From UBA2166 sp964463965 (GTDB taxonomy: Bacteria > Nitrospirota > Nitrospiria > Nitrospirales > UBA2166), in contig CAYXED010000002.1 of NCBI GenBank assembly GCA_964463965.1, forward strand, positions 62,001-126,000: a stretch of 64,000 nucleotides of DNA. The letters run 5' to 3'. A program made the position numbers and the translations under genes. The notes beneath the pieces were generated by a model that saw only the letters and a program-made list of their open reading frames with translations, did not search any database and was not told where the DNA came from. Positions 41,502-49,581 of the stretch are shown here, one piece after another. The first letter of the stretch is position 1; the number at the start of each line of letters is the position of its first letter.

Positions 41502-42986
41502 TTATTGATATAGGTTTTTGGGGATTAAAGCTCTCTCCACCAGTTCGAATACCCCTTGCACTGCCAACGCAAGGATTGCAGCCGGAATAGCCCCCTGAAG
41601 AATAAGCCCTATATTGTCTAGGCGGATCCCGGTCAAAATGGATTCCCCATATCCTCCAGCAGCTATAAATGCCCCAAGAGTTGCAAAACCAACATTGATT
41701 ACTGCTGATGTTTTGATTCCAGCAAGAATAGATCGCTTTGCTAAAGGAAGGTCAATTTTTGTTAGGCGTAAGAGCGGTGGAAGGCCTAGGGCCTCGGCAG
41801 ATTCACGAAGAGATTGCGGAATGTCGTGAAGCCCGGCGTATGTATTTCTGATAATAGGCAGCAGGCTATAAAGAAAGAGTGCAGCGATAGCAGCTGGAGC
41901 ACCGATTCCAAGGAAAGGAATCATAAATACTAATAACGCAAGAGCAGGAATTGTTTGGATGATTCCGGCAATTGACAAAATAATTTGGCCAGGCCGTGGA
42001 AAGTGTGCCGATATGATTCCTAGGGGAAGTGCGATAAGGATCGCTGCTGATAGAGAGATTACAACTAGAATGATGTGTTCTTTGGTTGTACGGAAAATGC
42101 GACCAGTGATCGACTCTTCTGCATAAGAAACACTCACACCAGTTGCATTTTTAAGGAATTCTGCTGCTACTCGAGATTCTGATTTCCCCCCCATTTTCAC
42201 TTCTGCATTCATTGCACGCATTGCATTATGATCAATGGTGCCTTCTAAAGCGGCTAAAGCCTCTATTGCTTTTGGTTTTAGGTCATCTCTGTAGAGTAAT
42301 ACTGCGTGATATTCAGGGAAATGCGCTAAATCATCATCCAAAACACGTAGCTTATAATACTGAATATCTGCGTCTGTCATATATAGGTCAATTGCATCAA
42401 TATCCCCGTCATTCAGAGCACGATATGCAAGGTCATGTTCCAGGCCATTTACACGTTGTTGAGACAATATGTATCGTTTTCGAAGGCTTGGCCATCCATC
42501 TCCGCGAGCCATGAACTCATTGCTAAATCCAAACCGTAACTTTGGGTAATCTTGAAGGTCAGAAATATTTTTAATCCCAAGAGTATTTGCACGAGCTTCT
42601 GTCATTCCTATTGCATATGTGTTGTTGAAGCCTAGTGGGCGAGTCATACGTATTCCATGTGATGCAAGTATAGTGTGAATGTCTGTTTGATTGTTTATCA
42701 ATTCAGTAGAGAAAATTTCCTGAGTGATGGTTCCAGTGTATTCTGGGTATATATCTATTTCTCCATTTTTTAGTGCATTCCAAAGGAGGCGTGTTCCGCC
42801 TATAGCTTGTCTGTGTATGCTTGGTTGCCCTGTATTCTCTAGTGTATAGCTAACCAATTCGCCTAGGATTACAGATTCTGTAAATGATTTTGACCCTATT
42901 CTCAGATGGTCTATTGACGCTTGAGCGAGTGGGATGAAAAGGGAACTTGCAATTAAAAACGCTAAAGTAATAATTGATTTGATCAT
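41502..42986 (-). CDS. Betaine/choline-type ABC importer, substrate-binding domain fused to permease
   Basis: A 494-residue fusion. A signal peptide (1-24) leads into an OsmF/OpuCC-type substrate-binding domain (about 28-285; SKSFTESVILGELV, GGTRLLWNALKNGEIDIYPEYTGT). An OpuCB/ProW-type permease domain (about 300-485) follows, with several membrane helices and the ATPase-coupling loop ESAEALGLPPLLRLTKIDLPLAKRSILAG. The order binding domain then permease is the reverse of the usual BusAB/OpuFB fusions. It probably imports glycine betaine, choline or a similar osmoprotectant. The ATPase gene lies 11 bases upstream. Confidence 0.88.
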   Translation of the reverse strand: MIKSIITLAFLIASSLFIPLAQASIDHLRIGSKSFTESVILGELVSYTLENTGQPSIHRQAIGGTRLLWNALKNGEIDIYPEYTGTITQEIFSTELINNQTDIHTILASHGIRMTRPLGFNNTYAIGMTEARANTLGIKNISDLQDYPKLRFGFSNEFMARGDGWPSLRKRYILSQQRVNGLEHDLAYRALNDGDIDAIDLYMTDADIQYYKLRVLDDDLAHFPEYHAVLLYRDDLKPKAIEALAALEGTIDHNAMRAMNAEVKMGGKSESRVAAEFLKNATGVSVSYAEESITGRIFRTTKEHIILVVISLSAAILIALPLGIISAHFPRPGQIILSIAGIIQTIPALALLVFMIPFLGIGAPAAIAALFLYSLLPIIRNTYAGLHDIPQSLRESAEALGLPPLLRLTKIDLPLAKRSILAGIKTSAVINVGFATLGAFIAAGGYGESILTGIRLDNIGLILQGAIPAAILALAVQGVFELVERALIPKNLYQ

Positions 42987-42997
42987 TGGAGGCTCAT

Positions 42998-43735
42998 TTA
43001 ATAGTCGTTCGGTGCTCTACGTTGTGCGTTGATAAACCGTGTCACAAATGGGTCGGCTGGTTTTAGGAGAAGATCTTTAAACGATCCCTGCTGAACTACC
43101 TTCCCGTCTCGTAGCAGCAAAATAGAATTCGAAAAAAATGCAGCTTCTCCCATATCATGAGTAACTAAAACAACTGTTTTTTTTAAGCTATCAAAAATTT
43201 CTTTGAGTTCAGTTTGAAGATCAAATCGCACTATAGGGTCTAGGGCCGTTAGTGGTTCATCAAGTAAAAGAAGGTCAGGGTCGAGCATTAGCGCACGTAT
43301 TAAGCTAACGCGTTGCTTTTGTCCTCCCGAAAGCTGCGTAGGGTATTGAGAGAGTGCATTTTTTGGGAAATGGGTTAGTTCGATTAGAGTCGAAAGTCTC
43401 GAGGAAATTTTAAAATCATTCCAGTTCAAATAACGAGCCATTAGTTCTATATTCTCTCTAGCTGTTAGGTGAGGGAATAGCCCGCCATCTTGAATGACAT
43501 ATCCCATGCGTTGACGTAATAGGTTGATATTGTCTGACGTGAGTTTCGTGTTTTCAAATAGTACGGTTCCGGTATTAGGGTGAATTAATCCTATCATTAG
43601 GCGGAGGATTGTGGACTTTCCGCATCCACTTGGACCAATCAGTACGGTCGTAGATTCTGAGGGAATTGTGATATTGAGTGGATGTATAACCACAGTTTTT
43701 GTAAAGAGCTTTGATACATTAGATAGTTTAAGCAT
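42998..43735 (-). CDS. ABC importer ATPase for the betaine-type system
   Basis: A 245-residue ATPase of the OpuCA/ProV class without the CBS domains. Motifs are canonical: Walker A GPSGCGKST, Q-loop GYVIQDGGLFP, signature LSGGQKQRVSL, Walker B LLLLDEPLTALD and H-loop VTHDMGEA. It is the first of the two transporter genes and is 22 bases after the uup gene on the same strand, so all three may share a transcript. The lack of CBS domains suggests no direct ionic-strength sensing through this subunit. Confidence 0.9.
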   Translation of the reverse strand: MLKLSNVSKLFTKTVVIHPLNITIPSESTTVLIGPSGCGKSTILRLMIGLIHPNTGTVLFENTKLTSDNINLLRQRMGYVIQDGGLFPHLTARENIELMARYLNWNDFKISSRLSTLIELTHFPKNALSQYPTQLSGGQKQRVSLIRALMLDPDLLLLDEPLTALDPIVRFDLQTELKEIFDSLKKTVVLVTHDMGEAAFFSNSILLLRDGKVVQQGSFKDLLLKPADPFVTRFINAQRRAPNDY

Positions 43736-43757
43736 AATAAGTTTTCATCAAAAAGAA

Positions 43758-45572
43758 TTATTGTTTTCCACGAAGTTTTTCCTCAAGCACTCCCCATCGA
43801 GTATAGAGTTGTTGTACTTTTTTTTCAGCTTCGTGCAATGCATTATATGCGTGTTCAAGTTCTGTATGATTAGTAGCTATTACTGGGTTTTGCGCCTTTC
43901 TTCTCGAGTCTTCGAGGTCCGTTTCAGCTTCAAGTATTTTTTCTTCCATGCTGGCGTATTCTTTTTGCTCTTTATAAGATAACTTTTTTGTCTGAGACTT
44001 TCCCTTTGTAGTATTGCCCTTTAGTAGCAGTTTAGGGTTTTGATTTTTTTCTTTGTGGTGTCCTTGGAGCCAGTTTTCCCACTGATAGTAGTCTGCAAAA
44101 TGAGCGTGGTTTCCTGCCCCGTCGAACCCGATAAATGTGGTGCATGCTTGTGTGAGAAGATAGCGATCATGTGTTACTAGAACTACGGCACCGGGAAAAT
44201 CCTTTATGCTCTCTTCTAAAATTTCTAGAGTAGGAATATCAAGATCATTGCTTGGTTCATCTAAGAGGAGAACATCTGCTGGTTTAAGCATCAATCTTGC
44301 GATAACTGTACGCGCCTGCTCTCCCCCAGATAGACAATTAACTCTAAGGTCCAGTTGTTCTGGTCGAAACTGGAATCGATTAGCCCATGATATTATGTGC
44401 ATTGTTCTGCCTCTATAGCTTACATGGTCCCCTGAATCAAGCAGTGCTTCTTTTAGAGTGCAAGTGGGGTCAAGCTGCTCTCGGTTTTGATCGAAGTAAA
44501 CAACCTTGAGGCTATCTGCATGTGTGATGGCCCCATGGTCTGGTTGAAGTAGTTTTGCGAGGAGCTTTAGCAATGTTGATTTTCCGGAACCGTTGTGTCC
44601 AAGAAGACCTAACTTCATTGAGGGAGATAGCACTATATCCATGTCAGCGAATAGTGTATTAGGAGTAAATTTTTTTCCAAGACCCTTTGCTGTTATAAGG
44701 TGCTTTGTTTTTCTACCTGACCCCACAAAGTCAATTTTTGTATTACTTTGTCGTAAGCGTGCTGTTGTGTTTTCTAGCGTCTCCTGAAGGGCATGCGCAG
44801 ATTCTACTCTCGACTTAGCCTTTGTGGTGCGTGCTTTTGGGCCACGCCGTAGCCAGTCAACTTCTCGTTTCACTTTTCCTGACAAGGTTTGGGCCTGCTG
44901 GGTTTGTGTCTCTCTATATTCGTCTCGTCGAAGCAGAAAATCAGAATAATTTCCCGTTGATATAAAAATTCCACTAGGGTACTGGCTATTAAGTTCTGCT
45001 ACAAAATTTGTTGATTTTTCTAGGAACCATCTATCATGGCTAACCATTAACCAAGCAAAGGTGGTATGAGTCATTAGTTTTGAAAGCCATTGCATTCCTT
45101 CAAAGTCAAGATGGTTTGTTGGTTCATCCAAAAGCATCACGTCTGGGTTCTGTACGAAAGCACACGCAATGGCTAAGCGTTTTTTCCATCCGCCAGAAAG
45201 TAGGGCAACTGATTGTTCGCTGTTGTGAAAACCTATTTTCCCAAGGATTTCTCGGACTCTAGGAGTGATTTCCGTCGGAGATATGCCAGCATTCTTTGCG
45301 ACATGTTCAACAATCTCGGATACGCTGGCATCAATGTCAAATGTAGGTTGTTGTGTGACATAAGCGACTCTAATATCATTTCTCCTGGTTACTATGCCGG
45401 TATCAACAGATTCTTGACCTGCCATAATTTTTATGAGAGTAGATTTTCCAGACCCATTAGGCCCGATAATACCAATTCTATCGTGGTTATTGAGGCTGAT
45501 GGTGAGATCGCTGAAAAGGGCTTTGGATCCAAAAGACTTTGAGATGTTTTTGCAGTGAATTAGTGAAGACAT
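43758..45572 (-). CDS. uup: ABC-F ATPase, Uup type
   Basis: A soluble 604-residue ABC-F protein with two ATPase cassettes: Walker A GPNGSGKST (37-45) and GHNGSGKST, signatures LLSGGWKKRLAIA and CLSGGEQARTVIA, and DEPTNHLD/DEPSNDLD. Between them lies the interdomain linker with KREVDWLRRGPKARTTKAKSR. The C-terminal extension from about residue 525 is coiled coil (KKLSYKEQKEYASME), which marks the Uup subgroup. ABC-F proteins act on ribosomes, and Uup also affects precise transposon excision and branched-DNA intermediates. No membrane domain is present, so it is not a transporter. Confidence 0.92.
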   Translation of the reverse strand: MSSLIHCKNISKSFGSKALFSDLTISLNNHDRIGIIGPNGSGKSTLIKIMAGQESVDTGIVTRRNDIRVAYVTQQPTFDIDASVSEIVEHVAKNAGISPTEITPRVREILGKIGFHNSEQSVALLSGGWKKRLAIACAFVQNPDVMLLDEPTNHLDFEGMQWLSKLMTHTTFAWLMVSHDRWFLEKSTNFVAELNSQYPSGIFISTGNYSDFLLRRDEYRETQTQQAQTLSGKVKREVDWLRRGPKARTTKAKSRVESAHALQETLENTTARLRQSNTKIDFVGSGRKTKHLITAKGLGKKFTPNTLFADMDIVLSPSMKLGLLGHNGSGKSTLLKLLAKLLQPDHGAITHADSLKVVYFDQNREQLDPTCTLKEALLDSGDHVSYRGRTMHIISWANRFQFRPEQLDLRVNCLSGGEQARTVIARLMLKPADVLLLDEPSNDLDIPTLEILEESIKDFPGAVVLVTHDRYLLTQACTTFIGFDGAGNHAHFADYYQWENWLQGHHKEKNQNPKLLLKGNTTKGKSQTKKLSYKEQKEYASMEEKILEAETDLEDSRRKAQNPVIATNHTELEHAYNALHEAEKKVQQLYTRWGVLEEKLRGKQ

Positions 45573-45836
45573 ATGCTGTGGGCTCTTTGGGCTAACTTAC
45601 TATGATATTTGAGAACTGATATTATCATTAAGAGTACTCGAGGAAGAAATTTCTATCTATATCTTGGCACACGATAGCAAAAACTATAAGATCCGCCCAT
45701 GATTGTTAATAGGTTTGTAGAGGTTTTAGCTACAATGGTGTCAGCGTGGTACGCATAAAAATATGGCGGTTTTATAAGAGTTAAATTAAGCTTTACTAAG
45801 GTTATTTGCCATTTTCTATAGAAAGGAGCTACTTAT

Positions 45837-46460
45837 ATGTTAAGTAAAGGTCATAATTTTAACCGTATTTTACCGGAGGTGATTATGCTTATTAGTCTTA
45901 TTGCAGCGATTGGTGGAGGTGCCCCTCCTGAGGCCATCGCGGGTGCTCAATTAGATGCTAAAGTAACCCACAAGGTCTTTTTTGATGTTCAGATTGATGG
46001 AAAGGATGCTGGCCGGATTGTTATGGGGCTTTTTGGTGAAACCGTACCAAAAACGGCCGAAAACTTTCGTGCTTTATCTACGGGGGAAAAAGGGTTTGGT
46101 TACAAAGGATCACCCTTTCATAGAATTATCCCAAATTTTATGATTCAGGGGGGTGATTTTACGAATCAAAATGGGACTGGAGGAAAGTCGATTTACGGGG
46201 ATAGATTTTCAGATGAAAACTTTCAATTAAAACATATTGGACCTGGTATTTTGTCGATGGCAAATGCTGGACGTAATACGAATGGCTCTCAGTTTTTTAT
46301 TACCACTGTTCCAACTCCTCATTTGGATGGACGTCATGTAGTGTTTGGTCAAGTTATTGAAGGGATGGACATTGTTAAAAAAATAGAAGCAGTTGGAAGC
46401 GGCTCGGGGCGACCTGTAGCACGTGTGACTATTGCAGGCTCTGGGGAAATTAAGGAGTAG
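45837..46460 (+). CDS. Exported cyclophilin-type peptidyl-prolyl isomerase, eukaryote-like
   Basis: A 207-residue cyclophilin with an N-terminal signal-like segment (cleavage near AIAGAQ). The catalytic region is FHRIIPNFMIQGGDFTNQNG, with GGKSIYGDRFSDENF, SMANAGRNTNGSQFFIT and HLDGRHVVFGQVIEGM. Long stretches (VPKTAENFRALSTGEKGFGYKG) match eukaryotic CypA/CypB more closely than E. coli PpiA/PpiB. The cyclosporin-contact tryptophan is His here (TPHLDG). Two starts each have a good ribosome site: ATG 45837 (AAAGGAG upstream) and ATG 45885 (GGAGGTGATT directly upstream). The first gives the better signal peptide. Confidence 0.9.
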   Translation: MLSKGHNFNRILPEVIMLISLIAAIGGGAPPEAIAGAQLDAKVTHKVFFDVQIDGKDAGRIVMGLFGETVPKTAENFRALSTGEKGFGYKGSPFHRIIPNFMIQGGDFTNQNGTGGKSIYGDRFSDENFQLKHIGPGILSMANAGRNTNGSQFFITTVPTPHLDGRHVVFGQVIEGMDIVKKIEAVGSGSGRPVARVTIAGSGEIKE

Positions 46461-46490
46461 TTCTTCAAAAACTAGATAATAGGTAAAAAT

Positions 46491-46541
46491 TCGAGTCCCC
46501 ATACCTATACGTACTGAGGGTGAATTGGGTATGGGGATCGA
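46491..46541. terminator. Bidirectional terminator between cyclophilin and fhs
   Basis: TCCCCATACC (46496-46505) pairs perfectly with GGTATGGGGA (46528-46537), and flanking TCGA boxes (46491-46494, 46538-46541) extend the stem around one bulge. TTTTA follows on the plus strand and TTTTT on the minus strand. It lies between two convergent stop codons (46460 and 46575), so it can end both transcripts. Confidence 0.8.
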
Positions 46542-46574
46542 TTTTATATCAGGGTTGCAAATTTTTTCAGAGTA

Positions 46575-48245
46575 TCAGAACAGACCAAAAATCTCTCCAC
46601 TGTCGCGTATACCAATAGACTCTGCTGCGGGAACCCGTGGTAGCCCAGGCATAGTCATTATGTTGCCGCAAAGAGCAACAACAAATTCGGCACCATTTGA
46701 CAATCTTATTTCACGGATTGGAAGAGAAAATCCTTTGGGAGCACCAATCAGTGTTGGGTCAGATGAGAAAGAATATTGAGTTTTTGCAATACATACAGGG
46801 TATTCCTTGGCATCACTGCTTTGTAACCGCGCTATTTTCAAACGAAGTTTTTTATCTGCCGTAATTTTTTCTGCACCGTATATCTCGCAAGCTATTGTTT
46901 CAATCTTATTCCAGAGAGGCATATTGGATGGATAAAGTGTTTTAAATTGTTTTTTACCATTACACATCTCTGAAATTTTATTAGCCAGGTTTATGGCGCC
47001 CTTGCTCCCATCTTTCCAGTGTGTACACTCAACAACGTCGATTCCCTGATCGTGAAGCGCTGAATATACCGTCTCTACTTCAAGTTCCGTATCGCTTGTA
47101 AATCGATTAAGGGCAACAATAATAGGAATCCCAAATTTTTTAACATTTGTGGCATGGCGAAGAAGATTAGCTATTCCACTTTTCACTGCAACACAGTTTT
47201 CCAAGGTGAGTGCATCTTTTGCTACACCTCCATGGAGTTTGAGTGCTCTGACAGTTGCAACTACAACTGCTGCATCTGGAAGCAGTCCTGCCTTGCGGCA
47301 TTTGATATCAAAAAACTTTTCTGCCCCAAGATCTGCCCCAAAACCAGCTTCAGTGATTACGTAATCCGCGAGTTTTAGTGCCGTTTTGGTTGCTATGACA
47401 GAGTTGCATCCATGAGCTATATTTGCAAAGGGGCCCCCATGAATCATCGCCGGATTATTTTCTAGTGTTTGTACTAGGTTGGGTTGCATAGAATCACGTA
47501 ATAAGGCGGTCATGGCTCCTTCAGCATTAAGATCACGTGCATAGACCGGTACAAGTTCTCGTGTATAACCTATGATAATTTTTCCAAGCCGACGTTTTAA
47601 ATCCTCAAGGTTTTGGGAAAGACAAAAGATTGCCATAACTTCAGAGGCAACGGTGATATCGAAGCCATCCTCTCGAGGAAAACCATTACTAATTCCACCA
47701 AGCGAAGCGGTAATCTGTCGTAGTGCTCGATCATTCATATCGAGCCCACGTCGCCAAGTAATTCTTCGAGGGTCTATTTGTAGTTGGTTACCCCAATAGA
47801 TATGATTGTCAACCATTGCAGCAAGTAGATTATTGGCTGCTCCTATGGCATGAAAATCCCCAGTAAAGTGAAGGTTGATATCTTCCATAGGCACAACTTG
47901 GGCATAACCCCCACCTGCAGCACCTCCCTTTGATCCAAAGCAAGGACCTAGGGAAGGTTCTCGTAAGCAAATGAGAGAATTTTTTCCAATAGCATTCATT
48001 GCGTCTCCTAGCCCAACGGTTGTTGTGGTTTTTCCTTCCCCAGCTGCAGTAGGAGTAATGCCTGTAACTAAGATTAATTTCCCATTAGGCAAATCCGATT
48101 GCTGAGCAATCCAATTGAGGGAAATTTTGGCTTTATCGTGTCCAATGGGCTTCACGGCCCAGCGGGGAATGGTTAGGCGATCACTGATTTCTTCGATTGG
48201 CTTGAGGGTTGATTGTCGCGCTATTTCAAGGTCACTTTTCATCAT
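46575..48245 (-). CDS. fhs: Formate-tetrahydrofolate ligase
   Basis: Makes 10-formyl-tetrahydrofolate from formate, ATP and tetrahydrofolate, supplying one-carbon units. The 556-residue protein shows VTGITPTAAGEGKTTTTVGL (P-loop), REPSLGPCFGSKGGAAGGGYAQVVPME, INLHFTGDFHAI, NNLLAAMVDNHI and EAGFGADLGAEKF, all diagnostic and at expected spacing and length. With FtcD at 30.6 kb this indicates feeding of folate one-carbon units from both formate and formimino groups. It ends at a strong bidirectional terminator. The start is ATG 48245, with an alternative one codon later. Confidence 0.97.
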   Translation of the reverse strand: MMKSDLEIARQSTLKPIEEISDRLTIPRWAVKPIGHDKAKISLNWIAQQSDLPNGKLILVTGITPTAAGEGKTTTTVGLGDAMNAIGKNSLICLREPSLGPCFGSKGGAAGGGYAQVVPMEDINLHFTGDFHAIGAANNLLAAMVDNHIYWGNQLQIDPRRITWRRGLDMNDRALRQITASLGGISNGFPREDGFDITVASEVMAIFCLSQNLEDLKRRLGKIIIGYTRELVPVYARDLNAEGAMTALLRDSMQPNLVQTLENNPAMIHGGPFANIAHGCNSVIATKTALKLADYVITEAGFGADLGAEKFFDIKCRKAGLLPDAAVVVATVRALKLHGGVAKDALTLENCVAVKSGIANLLRHATNVKKFGIPIIVALNRFTSDTELEVETVYSALHDQGIDVVECTHWKDGSKGAINLANKISEMCNGKKQFKTLYPSNMPLWNKIETIACEIYGAEKITADKKLRLKIARLQSSDAKEYPVCIAKTQYSFSSDPTLIGAPKGFSLPIREIRLSNGAEFVVALCGNIMTMPGLPRVPAAESIGIRDSGEIFGLF

Positions 48246-48341
48246 AGTAGCCTTGTAATGGAGTACAAATAATCTAGTAGCAAGTATGAAGTATTAGAAA
48301 CTGATAGTTTCTCTTGCTGGTCTTGCGGGGATTGTGAAGGA

Positions 48342-49331
48342 TTATTCAGGTTTTTTCCCAAGCGCAAGTCCAAGAAGATTTTCAGTGTCAGTAAACCATT
48401 CCACAAGTTCAAATCCTGCATTCGTCAATAGGTTCTCGGCACGTTTCCGATCATATTTTTCGCTAATCTCTGTTCTAATTTCATCTCCTTCTTGAATCGA
48501 TATGGTGAGATCAAGATCAGTGAGTGTCACGGTCTGTTGTCTATTTGAACGAAGAGAAATTTCAATTCTTGAATTTTCATGGCTAAACTTTGCAACGTGA
48601 TCAAAACTGAGAGGGTCAAAGTTTGCTCCCACCATTTGCTGCATTACGGGGATTATATTTTTGTTAAATTCTGCGGTCACGCCTGCGGAGTCATTATATG
48701 CTGCTTCTAGGCGGGCCGGTTCGGTAAGTAGCTGAACGCTTAGTAGGAAGTGATCTCCTGGTGCCATCTCGTTATTTATTGAAGAAAGAAATGCTGGGCC
48801 TTCAAGATGATCTAGATTCCCAATCGTTCCTCCTAAAAAAGCAACTAGACGCCTTCCTCCATTGGGAATATGTTCTAGATGTGAAAGGAAGTCCCCAACA
48901 ACTCCATGGACTCTAAGCCCAGAGTATTCTTCTACAAGTTCTTGGGCAACCCGTCGGACTATTCCTTCACTTACGTCAAATGGCACATAAAAGTTAAGTT
49001 GATTAGCACGCTGCATGGCATCTAGTAATATCCGTGTTTTTGTAGCGGCGCCAGATCCAAGTTCAACGAGTTCATTGGCTTTCGAAAGCAAAACGATTTC
49101 ATCTGCATGTTTTGATAAAATCTCAAACTCCGTTCTTGTTTGATAATATTCAGGAAGTTCGCAGATGAGCTCAAATAATTCTGATCCTCTGGTATCGTAT
49201 AGATATTTTGTTGGAAGAAATCGAGGGAAAGATAGCAAGCCTTTTCGAATTTCCTCCTGAGCGACCGATGGGTCACTTTTTGTCATGTGGACGTCTATAG
49301 TAATTTTCTCTGAAGTGATAGTCGCACTCAT
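48342..49331 (-). CDS. egtD: L-histidine N-alpha-trimethyltransferase EgtD
   Basis: EgtD methylates histidine three times to hercynine, the first step of ergothioneine synthesis. The 329-residue protein has the family marks FPRFLPTKYLYDTRGSELFE, LPEYYQTRTEFEIL (60-73), the S-adenosylmethionine loop VELGSGAATKTR (89-100), FDVSEG and FLGGTIGN. The C-terminal part carries the histidine-binding residues of the family (EYFDR region: EKYDRKRAENLL). The sulfoxide synthase EgtB, usually adjacent, is absent, so ergothioneine synthesis would need genes elsewhere. It is 96 bases upstream of fhs on the same strand. Confidence 0.94.
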   Translation of the reverse strand: MSATITSEKITIDVHMTKSDPSVAQEEIRKGLLSFPRFLPTKYLYDTRGSELFELICELPEYYQTRTEFEILSKHADEIVLLSKANELVELGSGAATKTRILLDAMQRANQLNFYVPFDVSEGIVRRVAQELVEEYSGLRVHGVVGDFLSHLEHIPNGGRRLVAFLGGTIGNLDHLEGPAFLSSINNEMAPGDHFLLSVQLLTEPARLEAAYNDSAGVTAEFNKNIIPVMQQMVGANFDPLSFDHVAKFSHENSRIEISLRSNRQQTVTLTDLDLTISIQEGDEIRTEISEKYDRKRAENLLTNAGFELVEWFTDTENLLGLALGKKPE

Positions 49332-49581
49332 ACAGTCTCCAGTACATACACGGTTTTAGGAAATCGCGGGTTAGAGATGAAAATGGATCAACATGCGTTT
49401 TGGATCGGTCATTTTACACGGTGTAACTTCACTGTCAACTGTTGAACAAATCGGAGCGCAGTTTATTTTATATATTACTGCGGCTGAAAATTCAGTATTT
49501 GTCTTTGTCTAGTAAGTAAAATAGGTAACATCGTGGCTCTTAAGAAATTTGTTATACTACCTGCTACATAGTGAAATAATA

